Below are positions 35,854-46,016 of a DNA stretch of 59,077 nt, piece after piece (the stretch's first letter is position 1; each line of letters begins with the position of its first letter). The position numbers and the translations under genes are program-made. The notes below the pieces were generated by a model that was not told the DNA's origin, made no database searches, and saw only the letters and a program-made list of their open reading frames with translations. Source of the stretch: Marinitoga sp. 38H-ov (GTDB taxonomy: Bacteria > Thermotogota > Thermotogae > Petrotogales > Petrotogaceae); NCBI RefSeq assembly GCF_011057715.1, contig NZ_LNGH01000009.1, forward strand, positions 1-59,077. Reading direction: 5' to 3'.

Positions 35854-36513
35854 ATGTTTAATGTAGCAATTGATGGTCCTGCGGGTTCTGGAAAAAGCAC
35901 AATAGCAAAGGAAATAGCAAGAATATTTAAATTATATTATTTGGATAGTGGAGCTTTATATAGAGCTTTTGGATATTTTTTAAAGAAAAAAGGTATTGAT
36001 CTTAACAATGATGAAGATATATATAGTGCATTAAAAGAATTTGACATAAAAATAATAAATGGAGATTATTATCTTTTTGATGAAAAGTTAGATTTTCAAA
36101 TTAGAACATCTGAAATAGGAAAGGCTGCTTCTATAGTAGCAAAAAGACCACTAGTTAGGGAAAAAGTAAATGAAATTTTGAGGAATATATCTAAAAATCA
36201 CGGTGTTGTAATAGATGGTAGGGATATAGGAACAGTAGTTTTACCAAATGCTGAAGTGAAGATATTTTTAACAGCGTCGATAGAAGAAAGGGCTAAAAGA
36301 AGGTATAAAGAATTATTAGAAAAAGGAGAAAATGTAGAGTATAAAAGTATATATGAAGATATTAAAAAGAGAGATGAAGCTGATTCTACAAGAGAAATAG
36401 CTCCATTAAAACCTGCGTCTGATTCAATTATAGTAGATACAACAGGCAAAGATATTGAAACAGTAGTAAATGAAATAAAAAATATAATTATTAGAAAAAT
36501 AAATTTGGAGTGA
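35854..36513 (+). CDS. cmk: Cytidylate kinase
   Basis: Phosphorylates CMP/dCMP. The 219-aa protein has P-loop GPAGSGKST, the CMP-binding LDSGALYRAF and VIDGRDIGTVV motifs and the lid RRYKELLEKG. AAGGAGG lies upstream. The order cmk-ispH-rpsA-der is the one found in Thermotoga. Confidence 0.96.
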   Translation: MFNVAIDGPAGSGKSTIAKEIARIFKLYYLDSGALYRAFGYFLKKKGIDLNNDEDIYSALKEFDIKIINGDYYLFDEKLDFQIRTSEIGKAASIVAKRPLVREKVNEILRNISKNHGVVIDGRDIGTVVLPNAEVKIFLTASIEERAKRRYKELLEKGENVEYKSIYEDIKKRDEADSTREIAPLKPASDSIIVDTTGKDIETVVNEIKNIIIRKINLE

Positions 36514-36517
36514 AAAT

Positions 36518-37360
36518 ATGGAAATACGTTTGGCAAAAAAAATAGGTTTTTGTTATGGTGTAGAAAGAGCCTATAAAGAAGCTTTAACATTATCAAAAGA
36601 AAATAAAAAGGTATATATATATGGTGATCTTGTTCATAATAACAAGGTAAAAAAAGAGCTTATAGAAAACAATATTTGTTTTTTCTATGAATTAGATAAA
36701 TTACCCATGGATTCGAAAGATTCTATATGCATAATAAGAGCGCATGGTATTCCATTAAAAGATAAAGAATATTTAAGAGATAATTTTAGTAAGGTAATTG
36801 ATTTAACTTGTCCTATAGTTGAAAAAGTTTTTAATTATGCATATAATATACAAAAAAATGGGTATTATATAATTGCATATGGGAAAAAAGAGCATGCCGA
36901 GATGATAGGATTAAAAGGTAATATTGATGAAAAAAAACTAGAAATTATTAAAGAACCAAAGGGATATAATCATAGTAAAATATGTATTATTAGCCAAACA
37001 ACAATGGATTACAATAAATTTAGAGAATTTTCTGCAGAGATAGTTAGGTTATCTGATTTTAATGAAGTTGTTATAAAGGATACAATCTGTTATGAAACGA
37101 AAATAAGAGAAAATGAATCTAAAGATATTGCAATTTGGGCAGAATTTGTTATAATAATAGGAGGAAAACACAGTTCGAATACTAGAAAATTATATGAAAT
37201 AGCAAAAAAATACAATGATAATGCTGTTCATATTGACTCGGTAGATGAATTGAAGGGCATGGATATTTCAGGTTATAATAAAATTGGTATCTTAACAGGT
37301 ACATCAACACCAAATAAATCTGTTGAAGAAGTTATTGAATATTTAAGGAGGGGTTTTTGA
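36518..37360 (+). CDS. ispH: 4-hydroxy-3-methylbut-2-enyl diphosphate reductase IspH
   Basis: Last enzyme of the MEP isoprenoid pathway, a [4Fe-4S] enzyme. The 280-aa length is normal. The three cluster Cys are in KKIGFCYGV, DLTCPIVEK and DTICYET. RAHG and HSSNTRKLYEI motifs are also present. It overlaps the start of the S1 gene by one base. Confidence 0.96.
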   Translation: MEIRLAKKIGFCYGVERAYKEALTLSKENKKVYIYGDLVHNNKVKKELIENNICFFYELDKLPMDSKDSICIIRAHGIPLKDKEYLRDNFSKVIDLTCPIVEKVFNYAYNIQKNGYYIIAYGKKEHAEMIGLKGNIDEKKLEIIKEPKGYNHSKICIISQTTMDYNKFREFSAEIVRLSDFNEVVIKDTICYETKIRENESKDIAIWAEFVIIIGGKHSSNTRKLYEIAKKYNDNAVHIDSVDELKGMDISGYNKIGILTGTSTPNKSVEEVIEYLRRGF

Positions 37361-38916
37361 TGGTTGGAGATAAAAACGAATTTGAAAAACTTTTAAACGA
37401 AGAAACGGAATTTCAAATAAAAAAGGGGGATATTATAAAAGGAAAAATTATTACTCAAGGTTCCGATGGAGTTTTTGTTTCTGCTGAAGGTAAACCTTTT
37501 GATGTTTATGTGGGAAAAGATTATTTATTAAAAAATGTTAATGATTATAAATTGGGTGATGAAATTACAGTTAAATTATTAAAAATTAATGAATCAGAAG
37601 GTCAAGCATTTGGATCTGAAAAAGCAGCAAAAAAAGATGAAATTATTGGAGAAATAACGGAAGGTAAAATTGTTAAAGGAAAGATAAAAGAAAAGGTTAA
37701 TAAAGGATATAAGGTAATATTAGAGAATGTAATAGAAGGATTTTTACCAGGTTCTTTAGCAATGATAAATAGAAATTCAGATTTTCCAAAGGAAGAAATG
37801 GATTTTCTTGTATTAAAAAATGAAAAGAGAAGAAATAAAACAAATATTGTTGTATCTAGGAGAGGTATAATAGAAAAATATACAGAAGAATTCTTTAATA
37901 ATCATCATTTAAATATGATAATAGAAGGTGTTGTAACCGATATAAAAGAATTTGGCTTGTTTGTTAATTTAAATCAATATATTACAGCATTGGCTCCAAA
38001 GAGTGAATTATCTTGGGACAAAAATTTTGATCATATGAAATATTATAAAATTGGAGATAAATTAAAGGGTGTAATAATAAAATTAGATAAAGATAGTAAA
38101 AAAGTATCTATTTCAGTAAAAAGGTTAAAAAATGATCCATGGGACGAAGTTGAAAGAAAGTTCCCAATAGATTCTATTGTTAAAGGAGAAGTTGTAGAAA
38201 TATTCCCATTTGGTTTTGCAATTAGATTAGATGAGGGTATAGAAGGATTAGTTCATGAATCAGAAATATTCTGGTCGGGTAAAGGTAAAATAGAAGATGT
38301 GGTCAAAGTTGGAGATGTAGTAAAAGTTAAAGTATTATCCATCGATAAAGATAATAAAAAAATATCTTTAAGTTATAAACAAGTTATGGGGGATCCTTGG
38401 GAAGATATTGAAAATAAATTAAAATATGGAGATATAGTAGAAGGTATTGTTGAAAAAATATTACCTAATGGTATAATAGTTAAATTAAATGATGGATTAA
38501 CAGGGTTTGCGCATGTTTCAGAATTGTCTTGGAATTTTGTAGATGATGTAGAAAGTTTATTTAACGAAGGGGAAAAAATTACAGTTAAAGTTTTGCATGT
38601 TGATAAAGAAAATAGAAAAATAAAATTAAGTGTAAAACAAACTAAAGAAAATCCTTGGAAAAAAATATCTAATGAATTGAAAAAAGGAGATAAAATATCT
38701 GGAAAAGTTGTTAAATATGTTGGAAAGGGTGCAGTTGTATTAATTGATGAATATGAAGTTGAAGCGTTTGTTCCAAAATCAAAAATTGAATTGAAAGAAA
38801 ATGAAGAAATGGAACATGTATTGAAAATTGGAGATAGTGTTGAAGGGGAAATATTATCTATTGAATTTGAAAATGAAGAGCAAAAAGGTAGTATGGTTAT
38901 TAGTTTAATAAAATAA
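37360..38916 (+). CDS. rpsA: Ribosomal protein S1 family
   Basis: RNA-binding protein for translation initiation. The 518-aa protein has six S1 domains: four clear ones in the centre and C-terminal half (for example GVVTDIKEFGLFVNL, GEVVEIFPFGFAIRL, GIVEKILPNGIIVKL) and less typical first, second and last ones. The start is ATG 37360 behind AGGAGGGG; an upstream in-frame TTG is less likely. It overlaps ispH in a TGATG-like junction. Confidence 0.93.
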   Translation: MVGDKNEFEKLLNEETEFQIKKGDIIKGKIITQGSDGVFVSAEGKPFDVYVGKDYLLKNVNDYKLGDEITVKLLKINESEGQAFGSEKAAKKDEIIGEITEGKIVKGKIKEKVNKGYKVILENVIEGFLPGSLAMINRNSDFPKEEMDFLVLKNEKRRNKTNIVVSRRGIIEKYTEEFFNNHHLNMIIEGVVTDIKEFGLFVNLNQYITALAPKSELSWDKNFDHMKYYKIGDKLKGVIIKLDKDSKKVSISVKRLKNDPWDEVERKFPIDSIVKGEVVEIFPFGFAIRLDEGIEGLVHESEIFWSGKGKIEDVVKVGDVVKVKVLSIDKDNKKISLSYKQVMGDPWEDIENKLKYGDIVEGIVEKILPNGIIVKLNDGLTGFAHVSELSWNFVDDVESLFNEGEKITVKVLHVDKENRKIKLSVKQTKENPWKKISNELKKGDKISGKVVKYVGKGAVVLIDEYEVEAFVPKSKIELKENEEMEHVLKIGDSVEGEILSIEFENEEQKGSMVISLIK

Positions 38917-38928
38917 TGAGGTGAGTAT

Positions 38929-40254
38929 ATGAAACCAGTTGTGCTAATTATTGGAAAACCAAATGTAGGTAAATCAACTTTATTTAATAGGTTGATAAAA
39001 GAAAAAAAAGCTATTGTAATGGATTATCCAGGCGTTACTAGAGATCAAATATTTAGTGAGGCACGCTATGATGGGCGTGCCTTCACCTTAGTTGATACTT
39101 GTGGTATTTTTGAGGAACCTACTAATGAATTAGAAGAAATTGCAAAGAAAAAAGTTATAGAATCATTAAATGATTCTGATTTAATATTATTTGTAGTAGA
39201 TGGAAGAAATGGATTAACACCAGAAGATTATTACTTAGCAGATATTTTAAGAAGGGTAAAAGAAAAAGTTATATTTGTTGCTAATAAGGTTGAATCATAT
39301 GAAAAATATGAGATAAATATATTGCCTGAATTATATAAATTGGGTTTAGGTGAACCAATTCCTATTTCGGCAGAACATAATAAAAATTTAGATGAACTTA
39401 TAGAGGGGATTTTTGAAAAAATACCTGAACATCCAATTGAAGAAGAATCTAATGAAGAGGTTATAAAAGTTGCTTTAATAGGGAGAGCTAATGCTGGTAA
39501 ATCTTCTTTGTTTAATGCTATTACTGGTATTGAAAGAGCTATAGTTTCTGATGTTCCTGGAACTACAAGGGATAGCATAGATGAGTTAGTTGAAATTAAT
39601 GGTCAAAAATATTTATTTATAGATACTGCAGGTTTAAAAAGAAAATCAAAAACATCTTATGGGTCTGTAGAAATGTACAGTACAGTTAGAACTATTCGAG
39701 CAATAGAAAATTCAGATGTTGTAGTTTTATTAATAGATGCTGTTGAAGGTATTACTCAACAAGATAAAAAAGTTATAGGGACTGCAGAAAATAGAGGTAA
39801 AGCTACAGTAATTGCATTTAATAAATGGGATTTAGTAAAATATCATGATAAAAGAATGGAAGAATATTTAAAACTTTTTGAAAAAGAATTATATTTTGTA
39901 AATTATAGTCCAGTAGTTTTTACATCAGCGGCTAAACATTGGGGCATAGAAAAATTAATGGATGCTATAGATAATTCGTATAATTCATATACCAAAAGAA
40001 TACCAACTAGTGCGTTAAATGCTGCATTGGAAAGATTTATGATGGTTTCTCCACCTCCAATTAGAAAAGGAAAAAGGATTAAAATTTATTATGGGACTCA
40101 AGTAGATATAAAACCTCCAGTATTTACATTTTTCTGTAATATGCCTCAAGAAATACCTAAGTCATATCAAAGAGCAATTCAAAATATGATTCGAAGATAT
40201 ATCGATCCATTTATTGGAGCACCAGTATTTGTTAAATTTAAAAAAAGAGGCTAG
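38929..40254 (+). CDS. der: Ribosome-associated GTPase Der (EngA)
   Basis: Tandem-GTPase factor for 50S ribosome assembly. The 441-aa protein has first G domain GKPNVGKST/DTCGIFE, second G domain GRANAGKSS/DTAGLKR/NKWD, and a C-terminal KH-like domain. The second G1 (GRANAGKS instead of GRPNxGKS) is slightly unusual. GAGGTGAGT lies upstream. An 8-bp inverted repeat in the coding sequence at 39059-39082 appears accidental. Confidence 0.97.
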   Translation: MKPVVLIIGKPNVGKSTLFNRLIKEKKAIVMDYPGVTRDQIFSEARYDGRAFTLVDTCGIFEEPTNELEEIAKKKVIESLNDSDLILFVVDGRNGLTPEDYYLADILRRVKEKVIFVANKVESYEKYEINILPELYKLGLGEPIPISAEHNKNLDELIEGIFEKIPEHPIEEESNEEVIKVALIGRANAGKSSLFNAITGIERAIVSDVPGTTRDSIDELVEINGQKYLFIDTAGLKRKSKTSYGSVEMYSTVRTIRAIENSDVVVLLIDAVEGITQQDKKVIGTAENRGKATVIAFNKWDLVKYHDKRMEEYLKLFEKELYFVNYSPVVFTSAAKHWGIEKLMDAIDNSYNSYTKRIPTSALNAALERFMMVSPPPIRKGKRIKIYYGTQVDIKPPVFTFFCNMPQEIPKSYQRAIQNMIRRYIDPFIGAPVFVKFKKRG

Positions 40255-40273
40255 TATTGAGGTGATTATATTG

Positions 40274-40870
40274 ATGGATATATTTTGGATTATAATAGGT
40301 TATATAAGTGGATCAATACCTTTTAGTTATATTATGGCAAAATTAGCTGGAATTGATATAACAAAAGTTGGAAGTGGTAATGTAGGTGGTACAAATGTAT
40401 TAAGAAGTGCAGGAGCTTTTTATGGTGTGTTCAGTATGATACTTGATTTATTAAAAGCTTTTATTCCAACTTTTTTAGCGTATAAACTAAGCGGTAATAT
40501 TGCATATTTTGTAGGTTTTTTTGCTGTAATAGGACACATCTATCCAATTGTATTAAAATTTAGAGGTGGTAAAGGAGTTGCATCTACAGTTGGAGTTTAT
40601 TTTGCATTAAATCCTATATTAGGACTTATATTCTTTTTAATATGGATTCCTATAACATTATTTACAAAATATGTTTCATTAGCTTCTATTGTTACTTTAA
40701 CTACAATAGGTATTATAAGTTTTATATATTCATTTGAATTGGGCATATTAAATATTTTATTAGCATTAATTAGTGTTTATAAACACAAATCAAATATTGA
40801 AAGATTATTAAATAAAAATGAAAATAAAACAGATATTATAGAAATATTTAGAAAGACATTTAATAAATAA
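40274..40870 (+). CDS. plsY: Glycerol-3-phosphate acyltransferase PlsY
   Basis: Inner-membrane enzyme that uses acyl-phosphate to make lysophosphatidic acid. About 198 aa with five or so spans. Conserved motifs GSGNVGGTNVLRSAG, GHIYPIVLKFRGGKGVAS and FTKYVSLAS are present. I chose ATG 40274 behind GAGGTGAT; TTG 40271 is possible. The in-frame extension into der is not used. Confidence 0.96.
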   Translation: MDIFWIIIGYISGSIPFSYIMAKLAGIDITKVGSGNVGGTNVLRSAGAFYGVFSMILDLLKAFIPTFLAYKLSGNIAYFVGFFAVIGHIYPIVLKFRGGKGVASTVGVYFALNPILGLIFFLIWIPITLFTKYVSLASIVTLTTIGIISFIYSFELGILNILLALISVYKHKSNIERLLNKNENKTDIIEIFRKTFNK

Positions 40871-40871
40871 A

Positions 40872-42623
40872 ATGAAAAGAAATTTTATTATATTATTATT
40901 TATTTTTATTATTAGTGTATCTTTTTCGCAAAATTTAACAGAAAGCGAAAAAATGGCTCGAAAACTTTTTTCTGAGAGCCTAGATTCTTTTTTCTCTGGA
41001 AAAAGGTATGATGCGAAATTGAAATTGGAAGAAGCTATGTCTAATCAAATATATTTAAATGATATTCCATATTTCTGGTATTATGCAGCAAAGCTGGATT
41101 TGTTATTGGGGAATATTAATAGAGCAAAAGAAGATTTAAATAATATTTTATTTTTTTCGCCTAATAATAGTGAAGCTATATCTTTATTAAATTTTATCGA
41201 TTCTTTAAAAAAGATAAAATTTAATATAAACCCGGAAATAAAAATTAAAGAGATTGGAAGAATAAAAAATATTGTTGATTCAAATGAGAAATTTTTTATT
41301 GGTAATGATTTTTTGATTATAAATGAATATATATATATATTAGATATTGAAAATGATTTAATATACTATACAAATTTAGAAAATTCAGAGGAAAATTGGA
41401 TAAGATTTGAAAGTATTAAAGAAGAAACCTTTAAACCATTTAATATGTACTATGACATTAGGACAGATAACTTTTATTTATCTGGAAATAGCGGATTATA
41501 TATAATAAGAAACTTTTCTAATCAGCAAGATTTTAGATTTGAAAAATTAAATAACTTTAGTAATTTATTGTTAGTTAATTTTGATAGAGTTGGAAGATTT
41601 TGGACTTATTCTGCATCGAATAATAGTATATTAGTTTTTGATATTAATGGTAAATTAATTGAAGAAAAAAAATTAGAAGAAAAATATGTCATAACCCATG
41701 GAAGCTTTGTTAACGATGAATTGAGTTTATTAGATATAAAAAATAAGCAAATATTAGTATTTTCAACATGGAATTTAGAAATAGAGAAAATAATTCCTCT
41801 AGAAAATGAACATTATCCTATAAATATAATATCATTACCTTATAATGCATATATTATATCATATATGAATGATGGAGTTTATCTATATCAAAATAATTTA
41901 ATAACAAAAATATTTGATTTTCCATATCTAATTAAATATGATAAAGGGATTTTGATGAAATTTGATTATAATAAATATGAATTAGTTTTAGATCAAATTG
42001 AATATTTAACGGATATAATGAATTATTATGTTTTTCTATATAGTATAGACTTTAATGTAGCAAAAAAACAAATTAATTTAAAGATAAATACAGTATCTCC
42101 TGAAGATAATTTTATAAACTATATAAGAAAAAAAATATATATAACAGATACTGAAGGAAGATATGCGTTTAATTATTATATGTCTTATAAAAAACCTAAA
42201 ATAATGAAATTTTACAATATGGAATATTTATTTTTAGAAATGCTTCCATTAATTGAGAGCGAATCAATAATTATATTGAAAGATGATGAAAACTTCAATT
42301 ATGAAAAATATATAAATATAACTAACATAATGCCGTTATTGGTAACTAATACTACATTATATATTATAACCGATAAAGATTTAAATGATGAGATAAAACA
42401 TTTAATTCAATTAACTGGTGGAGATATTATTCAAACTAAATATATTAATGTTTTTGAAAATTATATAAAGAATAGTTATAAAATAATTCAAAATATTTCA
42501 TATAATTTATTTGCACCAATAGCTCCAGGTATTAGACCTGTAAAGATTAATTTACAATTGGATAGTAAAATTATTAGCGATACAATGTATTATTATTCGG
42601 AAGGTGTTGGAATTGCAGAATAA
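40872..42623 (+). CDS. Secreted TPR and propeller-like protein, unknown
   Basis: A 583-aa protein with signal peptide (NFIILLFIFIISVSFS) and a short TPR-like helical region at about 25-110 (KARKLF..., YAAKLDLLLGNINRAKEDLN). About 130-400 follow as repeated beta segments (NEYIYILDIENDLIYYTN, FWTYSASNNSILVFDIN, HGSFVNDELSLLDIKNKQILVF) that look like a beta-propeller. The C-terminal ~180 residues are not recognised. It starts 1 bp after plsY with no clear ribosome binding site, so it probably depends on coupled translation. Next come a TPR protein and an SLBB protein. Confidence 0.75.
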   Translation: MKRNFIILLFIFIISVSFSQNLTESEKMARKLFSESLDSFFSGKRYDAKLKLEEAMSNQIYLNDIPYFWYYAAKLDLLLGNINRAKEDLNNILFFSPNNSEAISLLNFIDSLKKIKFNINPEIKIKEIGRIKNIVDSNEKFFIGNDFLIINEYIYILDIENDLIYYTNLENSEENWIRFESIKEETFKPFNMYYDIRTDNFYLSGNSGLYIIRNFSNQQDFRFEKLNNFSNLLLVNFDRVGRFWTYSASNNSILVFDINGKLIEEKKLEEKYVITHGSFVNDELSLLDIKNKQILVFSTWNLEIEKIIPLENEHYPINIISLPYNAYIISYMNDGVYLYQNNLITKIFDFPYLIKYDKGILMKFDYNKYELVLDQIEYLTDIMNYYVFLYSIDFNVAKKQINLKINTVSPEDNFINYIRKKIYITDTEGRYAFNYYMSYKKPKIMKFYNMEYLFLEMLPLIESESIIILKDDENFNYEKYINITNIMPLLVTNTTLYIITDKDLNDEIKHLIQLTGGDIIQTKYINVFENYIKNSYKIIQNISYNLFAPIAPGIRPVKINLQLDSKIISDTMYYYSEGVGIAE

Positions 42624-43065
42624 AAGTAATTATTTTATTAAATTAGGAAATAAATATTTATCATTAAATAATATTAAATTAGCAATAGAAAATTATTTAT
42701 TAGCTTTAAAAGAAGATGAGGAAAATCCATTAATATATCATAATTTAGGCGTTTGTTTTTTGCTAGAAAATAATTATAATGATGCAGTTGTTAATTTTGA
42801 AAAATCTATTGAAAAAGGGATGGATGAAGAAGAAACATATTATTATTATATTAAAGCACTTTATTTATCAGGAAATTATAATGAATGCTTGGAAGTAAAT
42901 GTTAATGAAAAATTTTATATTGATATGAATATAATAAAATTAAAATCTGCTATGAAATTAAATAAATTTGATATTGCAAAAAATATTATTGAGAATTTAA
43001 AATTAAAAGGTTTTTCTAGTCAAGAAATAAATTTGATAGAAAGCATAATAAGTAATCAATATTAG
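42613..43065 (+). CDS. TPR repeat protein
   Basis: About 150 aa of tetratricopeptide repeats (YFIKLGNKYLSLNNIKLAIENYLLALK, NPLIYHNLGVCFLLENNYNDAV, TYYYYIKALYLSGNYNEC). No signal peptide, so probably cytoplasmic. The start is likely TTG 42613, 6 nt after GGAAGGTG; GTG 42604 lies in that site. It overlaps the previous gene by 11 bp. A scaffold role for the neighbouring secreted proteins is an inference. Confidence 0.8.
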   Translation: MQNKSNYFIKLGNKYLSLNNIKLAIENYLLALKEDEENPLIYHNLGVCFLLENNYNDAVVNFEKSIEKGMDEEETYYYYIKALYLSGNYNECLEVNVNEKFYIDMNIIKLKSAMKLNKFDIAKNIIENLKLKGFSSQEINLIESIISNQY

Positions 43066-43085
43066 GATATTGAGGAGGTTAAGGT

Positions 43086-45971
43086 ATGAAACACAAAGCG
43101 GCTATCGTAGTTTTAGTAATATTAACTATTTCTGCATTTTCTAACTATTTGATAAGAACGGGAGATGTTTTGGGATTATGGGTTTTTGGATATTCTGAAT
43201 ATTCTAATCAAAAAATATTAGTAGGGCCTGATGGAGAAATAACAGTTCCTCCTATTGGAAGATTATATGCTCAAGGGAAAACAATTGAAATTTTGGAGAA
43301 AGAGATTAAAGATAAAATAAGTGAGTATATTAAATCTCCAAATGTAACTTTAGGTATTGTAAGTTATGCTCCATTTGAAGTACAAGTTATTGGAAATGTT
43401 ATGAAATCTGGAATTATACAATTACCAAAACCAGAGTTATCCTTAACTAAAATAATATCACTAAGTGGAGGATTTGCGGAGCCTTGGAAAAGTTCTAGAG
43501 CCATAGTAAAGTATCCTGATGGAACAGAGAAATCATATGATATAACAAATTTATTTAAAGGATTATTGTTGGATGAAGATCCTATTATTCCAGAAAATTC
43601 TACAATTGTCATTCCGATAGAATTTAATACAAATATTAATATTTATACTGATTTTGGGATTAAAACTATACAGTATTTTGAAGGTATTACTTTAAAAGAT
43701 ATTATATCATTATCAAATATTAATCCAGAGAATTATGAAAATGAAATTTTAATTTTAAGAGGCGAAAATGTTTTTAAATATACATTTCAAGATTTAAAAG
43801 GAAATAATAATATATCCTTAGAAAAAGGCGATACTGTAATATTTAATAAATTGGAAAAATATGTATATGTATTTGGATTAAATAAAGGTGGTAAAATTTT
43901 ATTTGAAAAGGACGAAAATTTTAATTTAAAAACATTGATGGCTAAATTAGGAATAGAACCAAAATATGTAAAGTATTCAGTATATAGAGAAGATAAGTTG
44001 GAAAATATTAATGAAGATACTGAATTGAATATCGGAGATATAGTTGAATTTGATACAATTGAAAAATATGTATATGTAAGTTCTAATAATGGTGGAGGAA
44101 AAATATTATTTGATGTAAAAGAAAAATTTGATTTATATACCCTATTGGGGAAAATGGGATTTGAAAAAAATGATTATAATATAGAAATATTTAATCCTGA
44201 TACTGGTGAAATAGCATATCCAACAGAAAATATTAACCTAACAAAAGGTATGATTATTAAGTTTACCCCTATTGAAAAATATGTATATGTAACAAATAAA
44301 GGAAAAGTAATCTTTACAAAAACAGAAAAATTTGATTTAGAAACATTAATAGGTAAATTAGGAGTAGATAAAGAATTATCAGAAATAAGAATATTTGATC
44401 CTGAAACTAAAGAAACAATATTAGCAAATGATAATATTGAATTAAAAAATGGTATGTATATAGATATTATACCAATTGAAAAATATGTATATATAGTTGG
44501 TGATATTGCAAAAACTATATATTTTGATAAAAAAGAAAGAATTGACAAAAAAACAATTTTAGCAAAATTAGGGCTTACAGAAGAAAAAATAAATTCATTT
44601 GAATATTCTAGTTTAGAACCGGGAAGTGTTATAACTATAAAAATAAAAAAGAATTATGTTTATACATCTGGTGCTTTTAATTATACGGGAAGATTAGATT
44701 TTGATATTTCAGAACCAATTACATTATCAGCAATTATTTCTAAAACAAAAGGATTCAATAATGATTTTAGTGGCGAGTTATTATTGGTAAATAATGGAGA
44801 AAGTAAATCAATAATTATTGAAGAAAATAAAGTATATAATAATATTATTGATCCAGGAACAATGATTTTAGCTAAAGCTTCAAAAAGAGAAGTTTATATA
44901 TTAGGAGAAGGTGTTGTTAATGGAACATATTCTGCTAAATTAAATGATTCAATATGGAATATATTATTAAGAGCAGGATATATACCTTCAGATAAATATG
45001 AAATAGAAATTAAGATTAACGAAGAAATTCAAAAATATAGTGGAGTAGATGCTGAAAATGATTTAAGTAAATTACCAGTTGTAGGAGAAACGTATATAAA
45101 TGTAAAGAAAGTAAAAAATGATAATGTCTTAATATATAAAAATGGTTCAGTTAATGTTATTACCCCTAAAACAGAAGATTATGTAACATTAATTGATGTT
45201 TTTAGTGCTGTAAATGGTTTTTCTCCTTCCAAGGAAGGAACAATAACTGTTTACTATAATAATGAAAAAATTGCTGAATATAATTCTTTAGATGTTATAA
45301 ATAATCCTTTGGCTAAAATTCCTCAAGGATCATATGTTAGTTTTGTATTATCAATAAATTTAAATTACATAACTATACTAGGAAATACTACACCTAGAAG
45401 TATTAAAACAGAAGTTGCAATGCCTTTAACGGAAATTTTAGGTCAATTATCTATTGATTGGAAAACACAAAAATATATTAAAATATATAAACCGAACGGA
45501 GTTTTAGATAATATTGATTTAGATAAAATAAAAGATTTGAATAATATTTATATAAATCCAGGCGATGTTGTTTATGTTCCTAATACCCATAATCAATATG
45601 TATATATTTTTGGAGAAGTATTAAAACCAGGATTATTACAATATACTAAAGGATTAAATGTAATAGAGGCATTATTTAAAGCTGGAATTAATACACAATC
45701 AGCTGAATTATCAAATGTTTTCTTGTTTAAAGATGGACCAGATCAACCACCAATTGTTTTGAATTTAAAAGACTTTTATAATGGTGGAAATGTTCCAGAT
45801 GTTATGAATAAATTATTAGAACCAGGAGATATAATATATGTTCCAAAAAATATTTTAACAAATGTAGTTAATGCTATGAGTATAGTAAGTAATTTTATGA
45901 GTTTCTTTAATACAGGTTATACAACATATAGTAATGTTAATAGTATAATAAATTCTTTTAATGGAAATTAA
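43086..45971 (+). CDS. Poly_export/SLBB-repeat envelope protein
   Basis: A 961-aa exported protein. Signal peptide (KAAIVVLVILTISAFS), then a polysaccharide-export N-domain (YLIRTGDVLGLWVFGYSEYS, VGPDGEITVPPIGRLYA) as in Wza/GumB, followed by about nine SLBB beta-grasp domains. The central ones are near repeats that begin EKYVYV. Typical Wza-like proteins have only two or three. There is no lipobox. No glycosyltransferase or chain-length gene is in the window, so a role in capsule export is unproven; it may be a structural or DNA/protein-channel accessory. It ends with a hydrophobic stretch near residue 930. Confidence 0.85.
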   Translation: MKHKAAIVVLVILTISAFSNYLIRTGDVLGLWVFGYSEYSNQKILVGPDGEITVPPIGRLYAQGKTIEILEKEIKDKISEYIKSPNVTLGIVSYAPFEVQVIGNVMKSGIIQLPKPELSLTKIISLSGGFAEPWKSSRAIVKYPDGTEKSYDITNLFKGLLLDEDPIIPENSTIVIPIEFNTNINIYTDFGIKTIQYFEGITLKDIISLSNINPENYENEILILRGENVFKYTFQDLKGNNNISLEKGDTVIFNKLEKYVYVFGLNKGGKILFEKDENFNLKTLMAKLGIEPKYVKYSVYREDKLENINEDTELNIGDIVEFDTIEKYVYVSSNNGGGKILFDVKEKFDLYTLLGKMGFEKNDYNIEIFNPDTGEIAYPTENINLTKGMIIKFTPIEKYVYVTNKGKVIFTKTEKFDLETLIGKLGVDKELSEIRIFDPETKETILANDNIELKNGMYIDIIPIEKYVYIVGDIAKTIYFDKKERIDKKTILAKLGLTEEKINSFEYSSLEPGSVITIKIKKNYVYTSGAFNYTGRLDFDISEPITLSAIISKTKGFNNDFSGELLLVNNGESKSIIIEENKVYNNIIDPGTMILAKASKREVYILGEGVVNGTYSAKLNDSIWNILLRAGYIPSDKYEIEIKINEEIQKYSGVDAENDLSKLPVVGETYINVKKVKNDNVLIYKNGSVNVITPKTEDYVTLIDVFSAVNGFSPSKEGTITVYYNNEKIAEYNSLDVINNPLAKIPQGSYVSFVLSINLNYITILGNTTPRSIKTEVAMPLTEILGQLSIDWKTQKYIKIYKPNGVLDNIDLDKIKDLNNIYINPGDVVYVPNTHNQYVYIFGEVLKPGLLQYTKGLNVIEALFKAGINTQSAELSNVFLFKDGPDQPPIVLNLKDFYNGGNVPDVMNKLLEPGDIIYVPKNILTNVVNAMSIVSNFMSFFNTGYTTYSNVNSIINSFNGN
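43851..44680 (+). repeat. Tandem SLBB coding repeats
   Basis: The motif ATTGAAAAATATGTATATGT (one copy with TTG first) recurs at 43851, 44058, 44271 and 44475, giving units of 69, 71 and 68 codons. Further diverged units continue to about 45690. The DNA similarity points to recent internal duplication in the SLBB gene. Confidence 0.8.
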
Positions 45972-45974
45972 TTA

Positions 45975-45994
45975 AATCCCCCGTAAGGGGGATT
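45975..45994. other. Hairpin between the SLBB gene and hslU, without a U-tract
   Basis: AATCCCCC / GGGGGATT with loop GTAA lies right after the SLBB stop. No T-run follows on the plus strand, and the minus side has only TTTAATTAATTT. It may protect or process mRNA, or be a weak terminator. Confidence 0.6.
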
Positions 45995-46016
45995 AAGAAT
46001 TTGCGGAGGTGAGTAT

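Noticed and set aside
39059-39082. AGGCACGC / GCGTGCCT inverted repeat
   Set aside because: It lies within the coding sequence of der, no U-tract follows, and the protein there is the normal first G domain.
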